Positions 8,322 through 16,710 of a stretch of DNA of 64,000 nucleotides are shown in pieces. The notes below the pieces were generated by a model. The model did no database searches and was not told the DNA's origin. It saw nothing but the letters and a program-made list of their open reading frames with translations. This stretch comes from Fimbriimonas ginsengisoli Gsoil 348 (GTDB lineage: Bacteria > Armatimonadota > Fimbriimonadia > Fimbriimonadales > Fimbriimonadaceae). The stretch lies in the NCBI RefSeq assembly GCF_000724625.1, contig NZ_CP007139.1, forward strand, positions 1,302,001 through 1,366,000. The letters run 5' to 3'. Each line of letters opens with the position of its first letter. Within the stretch, counting starts at the first letter, position 1. Made by a program: the position numbers and the translations under genes.

Positions 8322-9386
8322 ATGAAAGTATCATCGCTTCGCCAGAGTGTCCCGCGTGGAAAACATGTGGATCCAGGCATCGCTTTTCAGCGAACGAGAA
8401 CAGGCATCTTGGCCCTTGGCCTCTTGGCAACGGTGGGCGGCGCCTATGCCTGTTCCGGGGTGGGGCCGCCGGGACAACCGGTCGTATTCGGCGACCAGAC
8501 GAACATCGTCATTTGGGATGAAGCTCACCATACGGAGCATTTCATCCGCAACGCCAAGTTCCGGTCCGGAGCGGACGATTTCGGCTTTATCGCTCCCACT
8601 CCCGCAAAGCCCGAGCTAAGCCAGGCATCCAGTCGCGCGTTCAATACCCTTGCGGCGCTCGCTCCGGTTGTTGTGTACAGCAGAGGTTTCGGCGGTGGGG
8701 GAGGAATGGCCGACCGAACAAAATCCGCCGAGGTTCAGGTTATTCAGGAGGCGGATGTCTCCGGCTATCATGCGACGACTCTGAAGTGCCCGGATGCTCA
8801 CGCCATCAACGATTGGATGAACCAGCATGGCTACATTTCGACCCCCGAAGTCGAAAAATGGGCGGAGCGATATTGCTCCCGTGGTTGGTACCTCACGGCG
8901 TTCAAAGTCGTGGACAAATCGAAGCTTATGGCGTCGACAGGCACCGTTCGGATGTCTTTCCGGACCAACAAGCCGTTCAATCCGTTTTACGTTCCGGCGA
9001 CGAACATCCCCATCAATGGGGGAGGGACCTTGCGGGTCTATTTCGTTTCGGTCGGCAACTACGATGCGCTCATCGGGCATTCCGAAACTTGGCAAACGCC
9101 CCAGTGGACCTCGGCGGTCCCCGAGGCCTCGGCGGCGCTGCTCGCTAAACAGGCCGAATTGCCGTTCGCTTCCGTTCCTGACAACTGCCAGGTGGAGGCG
9201 TTCGTCGACAACAACTTCCCGCGTCCGGCCGCGGACGATATCTACTTCGTCAAGAGGCCGACGGAAGCGTCGTCGAGCAAGCTCATCGGCCTGCCCGGCC
9301 GCCAGATCCCAACGACCGCGGCGATGTCTCTACTCGTGAGTCTCGGAGTGTTCGCGGTAGCCCGCCGGCGTCGGTCGGCAGGCTAG
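8322..9386 (+). CDS. DUF2330 family secreted protein
   Basis: A 354-residue protein of the DUF2330 family, whose function is not established. Recognisable are the N-terminal hydrophobic segment ending in YACSG (about residues 27-45), the QTNIVIWDEAHHTEHFIRN stretch typical of the family, and a C-terminal transmembrane segment, MSLLVSLGVFAVA, followed by RRRR. It is therefore likely exported with its body outside and held by the C-terminal helix. A clear AAGGAG lies 6 bases before ATG 8322. Confidence 0.85.
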   Translation: MKVSSLRQSVPRGKHVDPGIAFQRTRTGILALGLLATVGGAYACSGVGPPGQPVVFGDQTNIVIWDEAHHTEHFIRNAKFRSGADDFGFIAPTPAKPELSQASSRAFNTLAALAPVVVYSRGFGGGGGMADRTKSAEVQVIQEADVSGYHATTLKCPDAHAINDWMNQHGYISTPEVEKWAERYCSRGWYLTAFKVVDKSKLMASTGTVRMSFRTNKPFNPFYVPATNIPINGGGTLRVYFVSVGNYDALIGHSETWQTPQWTSAVPEASAALLAKQAELPFASVPDNCQVEAFVDNNFPRPAADDIYFVKRPTEASSSKLIGLPGRQIPTTAAMSLLVSLGVFAVARRRRSAG

Positions 9387-9393
9387 GGCCAGA

Positions 9394-9430
9394 CGCTTTG
9401 CATCCCGGGGCGTGCCCGGGATGCAAAGCG
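9394..9430. terminator. Bidirectional terminator hairpin
   Basis: A 16-base perfect inverted repeat (9394-9409 with 9415-9430) around a GCGTG loop lies between the convergent DUF2330 and VOC genes, so it can terminate both. The arms read CGCTTTGCATCCCGGG and its complement. Confidence 0.85.
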
Positions 9431-9439
9431 GTCTTTGGG

Positions 9440-9919
9440 TCAAGCCTTGGCGCGCATCGCGGCTTCGATCTTGGCGACGTCGATCTTTCCCATCTCCATC
9501 ATTGCCTCGAAGGCTCGCTTGGCCACGTCGCCACCCTCGGCCATCGCATCGGTCAAGATGCGGGGCGTGATCTGCCATGACACACCCCATTTGTCCTTGC
9601 ACCAACCGCACGCGCTTTCTTGGCCTCCGTTTCCGACGATCGCGTTCCAGTAGCGGTCAGTCTCCGCTTGGTCTTCGGTAGCGATCTGAAACGAGAACGC
9701 CTCCGTCTGCTTGAACACGTCTCCACCATTAAGACCAACGCACGGAATGCCGCAGACGGTGAACTCCACGAGCAGGACATCCCCTTCCTTTCCGCCAGGG
9801 AAATCCGACGGCGCGCAGTGGATCTTGCCGACGGAGGTGTCGGGAAACGTCTCGGCATAAAATCGCGCCGCCGCTTCGGCGTCTTTGTCGTACCAAAGGC
9901 AAATCGTGTTTTTGTTCAT
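9440..9919 (-). CDS. VOC-superfamily protein (PhnB / 3-demethylubiquinone type)
   Basis: A 159-residue vicinal-oxygen-chelate protein of the PhnB-like branch. MNKNTICLWYDKDAEAAARFY opens the first beta-alpha-beta module. The stretch GGDVFKQTEAFSFQI and the WGVSWQITPRIL motif are typical of the group often labelled 3-demethylubiquinone-9 3-methyltransferase, although most members are uncharacterised. GAGGAG lies 7 bases before the ATG on the minus strand. A degraded trace of a similar gene may lie upstream at about 10100-10150. Confidence 0.85.
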   Translation of the reverse strand: MNKNTICLWYDKDAEAAARFYAETFPDTSVGKIHCAPSDFPGGKEGDVLLVEFTVCGIPCVGLNGGDVFKQTEAFSFQIATEDQAETDRYWNAIVGNGGQESACGWCKDKWGVSWQITPRILTDAMAEGGDVAKRAFEAMMEMGKIDVAKIEAAMRAKA

Positions 9920-10355
9920 AGTCGTTCTCCTCTTCAGTTACTTGTGAGTAGACCCGGTCGCCGCCGATGTCAGCGAGATCGTCAGCATGGGCTCTCATCA
10001 ATGAGTCGATTGGCCCCGACAATAATCGACCGGTCGCAAGAAGGATTTTCGTTCGTCAAGCTTTCGATGGGGTCGGCGAGTTGTCCCTTAACCGACAATG
10101 TGAGAAAGGGGACGTCCGATGGCGCGCAGTGTTCCTTCCGGCCGCTGGCCCCGCGCCGACGCCTTATCTGCCCGCCGTAACCGGCATCGGGGAGGAGCTT
10201 CTCAGGGTTTCCCGTATAAATACCTGGGGTTTCTTGCGCCCGAGGTCTCTAGCGGTCGTCACATGTCTGGTGCCCTGCCAAACGAGGCTCGCGATGATCG
10301 AAGTTCCGCGAGCTCATTTCCGCTACACGGGTAGGGACGCCCTAGGAGAACGAGT
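9920..10355. other. Intergenic region, possible VOC remnant
   Basis: 436 bases without a convincing gene. A rightward frame at 9967-10359 is open but has no family resemblance and irregular composition. On the minus strand near 10100-10150 a short reading resembles part of the neighbouring VOC protein (HCAPSD followed by a residue and Pro), suggesting a decayed duplicate. No promoter for the next gene stands out. Confidence 0.4.
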
Positions 10356-11540
10356 ATGAGAACGAAGATTCAGAAGAGCGCCACGATGGTCGCCATTGCT
10401 ATGGTCACATCGGTCGCAACGGCGCAGGGAATCTCGGTAACGGTGGACGGCAAAGCCGTCCATTTCAACAATGGTGGACCGCGGAGCGTCCAGGGACGCG
10501 TCATGGTGCCACTTCGCGGCGTGTTCGAGCAGATGGGTGCATCCGTAAATTGGGATGCCGCCAACCGAGACGTCAATGCGAGCCGGAACGGCAAGTCGAT
10601 GCGGCTTCACATTGGAGACCGAGAAGCAAACGTCGGCGGCCAGCCAGTAACGATGGACGTCCCCGCGATGATCATGAACGGAGCCACGATGGTTCCCATC
10701 CGCTTCCTTAGCGAGACCCTTGGCGCACAAGTGAAGTGGAACGAGTCCGAGAGGCTTGTGGCGATCAGCACGAACGGGGAGGATGGAGACACCGAAACGA
10801 GCTCCACCCTGCGAGACCAAAAAGGCCGCGTTCGAAATCGAGCGGGTCAATACCAAGACGATGACGGCGTGTGGCACAACGCTCGAACCCGGTGGCAGGA
10901 TCAGAACGGAACCTGGCACGAGGTCCGAGGCGGGCGTCAAACCAACGGAAGTCAGACAAACGGCCGAGCCCAGACGATCGCCGGCACTACGGTTCTTCCG
11001 GTCACGTTGGACAACGCTTTGTCCTCGTCCCAGTCTGAGCCTGGCGAGCGGTTTACGGCCACGGTCCGCTCAACCGGTAACGATTACTACGGCATGCTGC
11101 CCGACGGCACCAAGGTTCAAGGAACGGTTGTCACCTCGCGGGCCCAGTCCGGAAGAGACCCTGGACTCCTTGAACTCAGCTTCGAGGAGCTCCGGTTACC
11201 GAACGGAAGGACCTATCCGATCACCGGAAGTCTCGTGAGCCTGACCGCCGCGGGTGTGGTGCGCGATGCCGACGGCCGTATTCGAGCCACTGAGGCGACG
11301 ACCGACAAACGGGGCGTCTTTGCCGGTTACGGCGCGGGCGCCGGGCTTATCGTCGGTCTGTTGACCAAGAAACCGATTGAGGGCACGATCCTCGGCGGCG
11401 TTCTCGGCTACATCGCCGGCCAGGTCCAAAAGGACAAGGCCGATAAGCCAAGCAATGTACGGCTCGAGCCCGGCACGCAGTTCGGCGTTCTGCTAGCAAG
11501 GCCCGTCACCCTCCTGGACCGCGACATCCGAAGCCGCTAG
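10356..11540 (+). CDS. Copper amine oxidase N-terminal (stalk) domain protein
   Basis: A 394-residue exported protein. A signal peptide (about residues 1-23, cut after VATAQ) precedes a copper-amine-oxidase N-terminal-like domain at about 26-137. That domain has two copies of its repeat motif, VMVPLRGVFEQMGASVNWD and MVPIRFLSETLGAQVKW. This domain is non-catalytic and widespread in cell-surface proteins. A polar linker with WHNARTRWQDQNGTWHEV follows. The C-terminal domain has a beta-rich part and a Gly-rich hydrophobic stretch, GYGAGAGLIVGLL, before VRLEPGTQFGVLLARPVTL. The last element recalls TrbI/VirB10-like beta structure, but that is speculative. Confidence 0.8.
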   Translation: MRTKIQKSATMVAIAMVTSVATAQGISVTVDGKAVHFNNGGPRSVQGRVMVPLRGVFEQMGASVNWDAANRDVNASRNGKSMRLHIGDREANVGGQPVTMDVPAMIMNGATMVPIRFLSETLGAQVKWNESERLVAISTNGEDGDTETSSTLRDQKGRVRNRAGQYQDDDGVWHNARTRWQDQNGTWHEVRGGRQTNGSQTNGRAQTIAGTTVLPVTLDNALSSSQSEPGERFTATVRSTGNDYYGMLPDGTKVQGTVVTSRAQSGRDPGLLELSFEELRLPNGRTYPITGSLVSLTAAGVVRDADGRIRATEATTDKRGVFAGYGAGAGLIVGLLTKKPIEGTILGGVLGYIAGQVQKDKADKPSNVRLEPGTQFGVLLARPVTLLDRDIRSR

Positions 11541-11594
11541 TCGCGTCGCCGTCGGCAGGAGGAAGATTCCCACCTCCGGCCGACGCCCTCTCCT

Positions 11595-11621
11595 GATTGG
11601 TCAGATTGAATCTGACCAATC
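11595..11621. promoter_or_regulatory. Perfect 27-bp palindrome before the hybrid kinase
   Basis: GATTGGTCAGATT (11595-11607) and its exact complement (11609-11621) are separated by one base. The element is AT-rich and has no T-run, so it looks more like an operator for a dimeric regulator than a terminator. It lies 24 bases before the hybrid kinase start, between it and the preceding stalk-protein gene. Confidence 0.55.
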
Positions 11622-11644
11622 GATAACGTCAGGAAGGACCGTTC

Positions 11645-14011
11645 ATGCTTCTCGAGACATACTCCCAAGACATCGTCGACACGGTTCGGGAGCCGCTTCT
11701 CCTGCTCGACACGACTCTTCGCGTTCACTCCGCGAATCGGGCCTTCTACCAAACGTTCAAGGTCACTCCCGAAGAAACCGAGCACCACCTCATTTACGAG
11801 CTGGGTAACGGCCAGTGGGACATCCCCGACCTGCGCCGATTGCTTGAAGACGTAGTCCCCAAGAGCCTCGTCTTTAACGATTTCGAGCTCGTGCACACCT
11901 TCCCCATCATCGGGCGGCGCGTGATGCTTCTCAACGCCCGCAAGTTGAAGGCCGGAAATCACGGAGAGTTGCTCGTGCTGGCCATGGAAGACGTGACCGA
12001 GCGGAGGAGGGCGGAAGAAGAGGTCGCCAAGACCGCGGCGGATCTGAAGGCGATCGAAACGTTCTCCCAGAACATCGTCGATACCATCAGAGAGCCGTTG
12101 CTCATGTTGGATCGGACTCTAAGAGTCCACTCAGCCAACCTGGCGTTCTATCAAACGTTCCATGTCTCCCTTGAAGAGACCGAAAACCGCCTCATTTACG
12201 AGCTCGGAAACGGCCAGTGGGACATTCCGGCGTTGCGAACGCTGCTGGAAGATGTCGTTCCGCAAAGTTCCGTCTTCAACGACTTCGAGCTGGAACACAC
12301 CTTCCCCGTCATCGGGCAGCGAGTGATGCTGCTCAATGCTCGACAGCTCAAGGCGGGAAACCACGGCGAGCTGCTGGTGCTGGCGATGGAAGACGTCACG
12401 GACCGGCGTCGCGCCGAAGAGGAGGTCGAGAAGGCAAAGGAAACGGCCGAAGCGGCGAATCGAACGAAGAGCCTCTTCCTCGCCAACATGAGCCATGAAC
12501 TTCGGACCCCGCTAAACGCGATTTTGGGCTACTCGGAGATGCTACAAGAGGAGGCGGCCGATCAAGGCGTCGAAGACTTCCTGCCCGACCTCCAGAAGAT
12601 CCACGTCGCGGGTAAGCATCTCCTCGCGCTTATCAACGACATTCTCGACCTCTCCAAGATCGAGGCCGGGAAGATGGATTTGTATCTGGAGACATTCAGT
12701 ATCCCGAAGCTCATCGAGGAGGTTACGGAAACGATACAACCGCTCGTGAGGGCCAATGGCAACACGCTTAGCGTCTTCTGCCCTCCAGATCTGGGAGTGA
12801 TGCACGCGGACTTGACGAAGACTCGTCAGAGCCTCTTCAACCTCCTCTCCAACGCGGCAAAGTTCACCCGTGAGGGCGCGATTTCTCTAGAGGCATCCAG
12901 GGAAACGATGGATGAGAAGGAATGGATCTGGTTTAAGGTCTCGGACACAGGAATCGGAATGACGCCGGAACAGATGGTGCGGCTCTTCCAAACCTTCAGC
13001 CAAGCCGACACTTCCACTACGCGAAAGTTTGGAGGGTCCGGTCTCGGGCTGGCGCTGACGCGACGATTCTGCCAGTTAATGGGTGGAGAAGTCACGGTGA
13101 ACAGCGTGCCCGGAGAGAGCAGCGCGTTCACGATAAAAGTTCCGGCGACGGTTCGGGAACTCGAACATGCCGATGCCGCCACCGCCGAGGTTGTCGCCGC
13201 CGCCAAATCCGAAGGAGAGGCGCCTACTTTGGTCGGAAGCAGTGTGCTCGTTATCGACGATGACCCCGTTCAGCGAGACCTGATGCGCCGATTTCTCGTT
13301 GGTGAGGGCTTTTCCGTTCAGACGGCTAGCGACGGCGAAGAAGGGCTGCAACTTGCCCGCAGCCTACTGCCTATCGCCATCACGCTGGACGTCATGATGC
13401 CGGGCATGGATGGATGGACCGTGCTTTCTTCGCTTAAGGCGGACCCACTCCTTTGCAATATTCCAGTGATCATGCTCACGATGGTCGACGATCGGAAGCG
13501 GGGCTTTTCGCTGGGAGCGGCCAACTTTATGACAAAGCCCGTGGATAGGAGGGGCTTGGCCGACATGTTGAAAAAATACCGGTGCCCACATCCGCCGTGC
13601 CCGGTGCTCCTCGTCGAGGACGACGCGGTGACACGCGGATTGATGCGCTCGATGCTGGAGCGGGCCGGTTGGACGGTGAGCGAGGCTGAGAACGGTCGGG
13701 CCGCTCTGGAGCGGATCGCCGAGAATCGACCAGCCTTGATCTTGCTGGATTCGATGATGCCGGAAACGGACGGGATCGGGTTGGCCACGCAACTCCAACA
13801 AAAGGAAGAGTGGTCTTCCATACCCGTAGTGGTGTTGACCGCCAACGACTTCGACGCGAAGAAGACCCACGGCCTGGGGGGAAACGTCCATATCGTGCTC
13901 GATAAAGTTGGGCGTCCGAGAGAGGAGCTTATGCTGCAGGTGCGGGACGTTTTAGCGGATTGGGCTCTCCTTATCGCCGCCTTGCCAGCCGGTAAGTCTG
14001 AAACTGCTTAG
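11645..14011 (+). CDS. Hybrid histidine kinase with tandem PAS and two receivers
   Basis: A 788-residue cytoplasmic sensor kinase. Two very similar PAS-type modules (about 1-125 and 135-260) share a LIYELGNGQWDIP stretch and end in AMEDVT(E/D)RRRAEEE. Then come a short coiled coil, a HisKA domain with His284 in NMSHELRTP, a HATPase domain (about 390-500), and two receivers with phospho-acceptors Asp582 (LDVMMPGMDGW) and Asp702 (LDSMMPETDG). No membrane segment is seen, so the input should be cytoplasmic. It starts at ATG 11645 after AGGAAGG. A receiver gene follows 17 bases later, and together they form a phosphorelay cluster. Confidence 0.93.
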   Translation: MLLETYSQDIVDTVREPLLLLDTTLRVHSANRAFYQTFKVTPEETEHHLIYELGNGQWDIPDLRRLLEDVVPKSLVFNDFELVHTFPIIGRRVMLLNARKLKAGNHGELLVLAMEDVTERRRAEEEVAKTAADLKAIETFSQNIVDTIREPLLMLDRTLRVHSANLAFYQTFHVSLEETENRLIYELGNGQWDIPALRTLLEDVVPQSSVFNDFELEHTFPVIGQRVMLLNARQLKAGNHGELLVLAMEDVTDRRRAEEEVEKAKETAEAANRTKSLFLANMSHELRTPLNAILGYSEMLQEEAADQGVEDFLPDLQKIHVAGKHLLALINDILDLSKIEAGKMDLYLETFSIPKLIEEVTETIQPLVRANGNTLSVFCPPDLGVMHADLTKTRQSLFNLLSNAAKFTREGAISLEASRETMDEKEWIWFKVSDTGIGMTPEQMVRLFQTFSQADTSTTRKFGGSGLGLALTRRFCQLMGGEVTVNSVPGESSAFTIKVPATVRELEHADAATAEVVAAAKSEGEAPTLVGSSVLVIDDDPVQRDLMRRFLVGEGFSVQTASDGEEGLQLARSLLPIAITLDVMMPGMDGWTVLSSLKADPLLCNIPVIMLTMVDDRKRGFSLGAANFMTKPVDRRGLADMLKKYRCPHPPCPVLLVEDDAVTRGLMRSMLERAGWTVSEAENGRAALERIAENRPALILLDSMMPETDGIGLATQLQQKEEWSSIPVVVLTANDFDAKKTHGLGGNVHIVLDKVGRPREELMLQVRDVLADWALLIAALPAGKSETA

Positions 14012-14028
14012 CAAGGGAAGGGAACGAG

Positions 14029-14418
14029 ATGGCGAAAATACTTTTGGTCGAAGACAACGAAATGAACCGCGACATGCTTTCCCGAAGGCTTATGCGGCGG
14101 GGCTATGAGGTGAGCATCGCCATCGACGGCGAAAGCGGTCTGGCCCTCGTGGGCACCGAGAAGCCGGACCTCATCCTCATGGACATGAGCTTGCCGATCC
14201 TCGATGGCTGGGAGGTTACGCGGCGGCTCAAAGCGAATCCGCTCACCCAGCGGATTCCTGTCATCGCTCTGACCGCCCATGCGATGTCGAGCGACCGGGA
14301 TAAGGCGATGGAGGCTGGGTGTGACGACTACGATACCAAACCGGTCGAGCTGCCTCGGCTGCTAGAAAAGATCGAAGCACTGCTGACGATGAGTGCGAGC
14401 CCCTCGGGGGAGGTGTGA
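14029..14418 (+). CDS. Single-domain response regulator
   Basis: A 129-residue stand-alone receiver of the CheY/DivK type. The acidic pair EDN is near residue 9, the phospho-acceptor is Asp52 in LILMDMSLP, Thr in ALTAH follows, and the conserved Lys is in TKPVELP. There is no output domain, so it probably carries phosphate between kinases or acts by protein contact. It has a good Shine-Dalgarno site (AAGGGAAGGGA). Its TGA overlaps the GTG start of the next kinase, indicating coupled expression. Confidence 0.92.
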   Translation: MAKILLVEDNEMNRDMLSRRLMRRGYEVSIAIDGESGLALVGTEKPDLILMDMSLPILDGWEVTRRLKANPLTQRIPVIALTAHAMSSDRDKAMEAGCDDYDTKPVELPRLLEKIEALLTMSASPSGEV

Positions 14419-15836
14419 GACTTAACGACCGAGGAGAGGTCTCAAGGACCTTAATGCACGATCTGAGAACCCCCCTTCACCAGATCATCGGGTACAGCGA
14501 GCTTTTGGTCGAGCAGGCCGAGGCGGAAGGGGAACCGGCATACCTTCCGGATCTGGTCAGGATACGATCCGCGGGACGACAGCTTCTCGGCCTCTTGGAA
14601 GGATCGACCATTTCCGAATTGCCGCCATTGCCACTTGCGACGGCTCATGCGCCTGCGGCGCCTCGCGCTGCCCGGCCGCGTGAAGATTCGTCCTTGGTCT
14701 TGGTCGTGGACGATATCGAAGTGAATCGGGACGTGTTGTGCAGGCGTATCGAGCGCGAAGGGCACCGGATCGAGGTTGCTACCAACGGAATCGAAGCGAT
14801 GGAAGTCTTGCGATCGCGGGCTTTCGACCTCGTGCTGCTCGATATTATGATGCCGCTCATGGACGGCTATCAGGTGCTGGAGTCGATGAAGGCGGATCCC
14901 GAATTGAGTCACATCCCGGTGATCATGATCAGCGCCCTCGACGAAGAAGAAAGCGTCGTCCGCTGCATCGAGATGGGCGCGGAAGATTATCTTTGCAAGC
15001 CGTTCCACCCTACGTTGCTACGGGCGCGCATGGGAGCATGCCTGGCTCGCAAGCGCGCCCACGACCGCGAGAGGTCCCTCACGGAGCAGTTGCAGCAAAA
15101 CCTGACCCGGCTCCAAGACCTCGAACGCCTACGGGACGATCTCACGCACATGGTCGTACATGACCTGAGGACACCACTCACCTCGCTGATCGCCGGCATG
15201 CAGTCGATGGATGGAGTGGGAGATCTAAACGACGATCAGCGAGAGATGATGCAGATCGCCATCGACGGCGGGGCAACGCTCTTGGGGATGGTCAACGACT
15301 TGCTCGAAGTCTCCCAAATGGAGGCGGGCTCGATGCAGCTCGAATACGGCGAGGTCGACCCTTACGCCCTGATCGCGGAGGCCACGGCACAGGTAGCTTC
15401 GCTGCTCCAGGGTAAGGGGTTGCGCCTGGTGACCGAATTGTCGCCGGGTCTAAGTCCGTTCCGTGGCGACGAGTCCAAGCTGCGCCGAATATTGGTCAAC
15501 TTGCTGGGGAACGCCATCAAGTTCACGCCCTCGAACGCGGAAATTACGGTTGCGATCCGGCAAACCGACGATTCAGCGGGACTCTTGTTTTCCATCCGCG
15601 ACCATGGAGAAGGGATTCCAGCCGAAGCCTTTGAGCGGATCTTCGAAAAGTTCGGGCAGGTTGAATCTCGCAAGAACGGACGGAAGATGAGCACCGGCCT
15701 TGGACTGACGTTCTGCAAGCTCGCCACGGAAGCGCACGGCGGGAACATAGGGGTTGAGAGCATGCCTGGGATTGGCAGCACCTTCTTTTTCACCATCCCC
15801 AAGGGGAACATCCCGCTCGCCGCGAACGGCACTTAG
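14415..15836 (+). CDS. Histidine kinase with N-terminal HisKA fragment and receiver
   Basis: A 473-residue protein with an unusual order. A short HisKA-like helix with His15 in MHDLRTPLHQ lacks its own ATPase domain. A receiver follows with Asp143 in LLDIMMPLMDGY, then a coiled coil (about 215-240), a second HisKA with His249 in VVHDLRTPLTS, and a complete HATPase with GDESKLRRILVNLLGNAIKF and the GLGL box. The start is GTG 14415 in a four-base overlap with the receiver gene; ATG 14454 would be an alternative that drops 13 residues. The first histidine may accept phosphate from the receivers encoded upstream. Confidence 0.9.
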   Translation: MRLNDRGEVSRTLMHDLRTPLHQIIGYSELLVEQAEAEGEPAYLPDLVRIRSAGRQLLGLLEGSTISELPPLPLATAHAPAAPRAARPREDSSLVLVVDDIEVNRDVLCRRIEREGHRIEVATNGIEAMEVLRSRAFDLVLLDIMMPLMDGYQVLESMKADPELSHIPVIMISALDEEESVVRCIEMGAEDYLCKPFHPTLLRARMGACLARKRAHDRERSLTEQLQQNLTRLQDLERLRDDLTHMVVHDLRTPLTSLIAGMQSMDGVGDLNDDQREMMQIAIDGGATLLGMVNDLLEVSQMEAGSMQLEYGEVDPYALIAEATAQVASLLQGKGLRLVTELSPGLSPFRGDESKLRRILVNLLGNAIKFTPSNAEITVAIRQTDDSAGLLFSIRDHGEGIPAEAFERIFEKFGQVESRKNGRKMSTGLGLTFCKLATEAHGGNIGVESMPGIGSTFFFTIPKGNIPLAANGT

Positions 15837-15963
15837 CGGCTCTGAACTCAGATCTCCGGTTGTTGCCCGTATATTTGCAGGGTTTTGTGCGAAAAGTTGC
15901 TAATTAGCCCCCGAGGGGCCTCCGAGCGAGGTCACACCACAGAGCCTCGCAAAGGAGCTAGTT

Positions 15964-16710
15964 TTGGAAACCGAAAACATAAAAGTTAATATTGAAGACG
16001 TAACACGATTGCGTCATCAGACTGCGTATTGGCGCGTCGGGGGGGCGGTCGCTTCGTTAGCCATCGTTGGTGTGTGTCTCTCACTTTTGAACTCGTCGGT
16101 ACGAGGACTCACCCAGCAAGGACCGAGCCAGGACCGATACGTTTCAGAGCTTCAGCTCGGCCTCAACAAAGACTTTATCCCCCGCCTCCAGCAGGTGGCG
16201 AGTCGGACGATGAGCGAGATGCAGCCGGTCGTTCAGAAGGAATTTGAGAATCTGAACACCCGCGTTCCAGAACTCACGCAGGCATCGATGAAAGAGGTGG
16301 ATCAGCTCCAGAAGAGCCTCCCGGAGCGAGGCGAGAAAGTTCTCGACGAGACGTTCGGCGCGGCGCTTCGAGCCCAGGAACCAAAGATCCGAGAAATGTT
16401 CCCCTCCGTAAAAGAGGAGCAAGTAAAGGCTCTAATGACGAGTCTCTCGGATATGGCAACCGTGCGAGGGTCGCGAGTTGCGGACGAGCTGCTGCTGCCA
16501 CACACAAACCGCATGCGCAGAATCGTGGAGGGACTTCGAAAGATCGAGGCCACCGAGAAGCCGCCCGCGCCGGGCGAGGTCGCCGACTGGCACATGGGCC
16601 TCTTGGTCCTCGACCTGATGCGCGAAGACCTAAAGGAATTCGAGCCGAAAAAGAGCGACGTCAAGGCGTCGGCCGCGGACAAATCGAAACAGTTGGAGAC
16701 GAAACGATGA
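15964..16710 (+). CDS. Membrane-anchored coiled-coil protein (first of a pair)
   Basis: A 248-residue protein of no family I know. A short cytoplasmic N-terminus is followed by one transmembrane helix (about residues 26-46, VGGAVASLAIVGVCLSLLN) and a long, mostly helical, charged outer part with predicted coiled coil. The start is TTG 15964, supported by AAAGGAG 8 bases upstream. Its TGA overlaps the ATG of the next gene, which has the same plan. It may be a structural or sensory partner of the kinase cluster just upstream, but nothing in the sequence proves this. Confidence 0.75.
   Translation: METENIKVNIEDVTRLRHQTAYWRVGGAVASLAIVGVCLSLLNSSVRGLTQQGPSQDRYVSELQLGLNKDFIPRLQQVASRTMSEMQPVVQKEFENLNTRVPELTQASMKEVDQLQKSLPERGEKVLDETFGAALRAQEPKIREMFPSVKEEQVKALMTSLSDMATVRGSRVADELLLPHTNRMRRIVEGLRKIEATEKPPAPGEVADWHMGLLVLDLMREDLKEFEPKKSDVKASAADKSKQLETKR

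Noticed and set aside
9967-10359. 130-codon rightward frame before the stalk-protein gene
   Set aside because: Irregular composition, no ribosome site, no family features; it ends by chance at the next ATGA.
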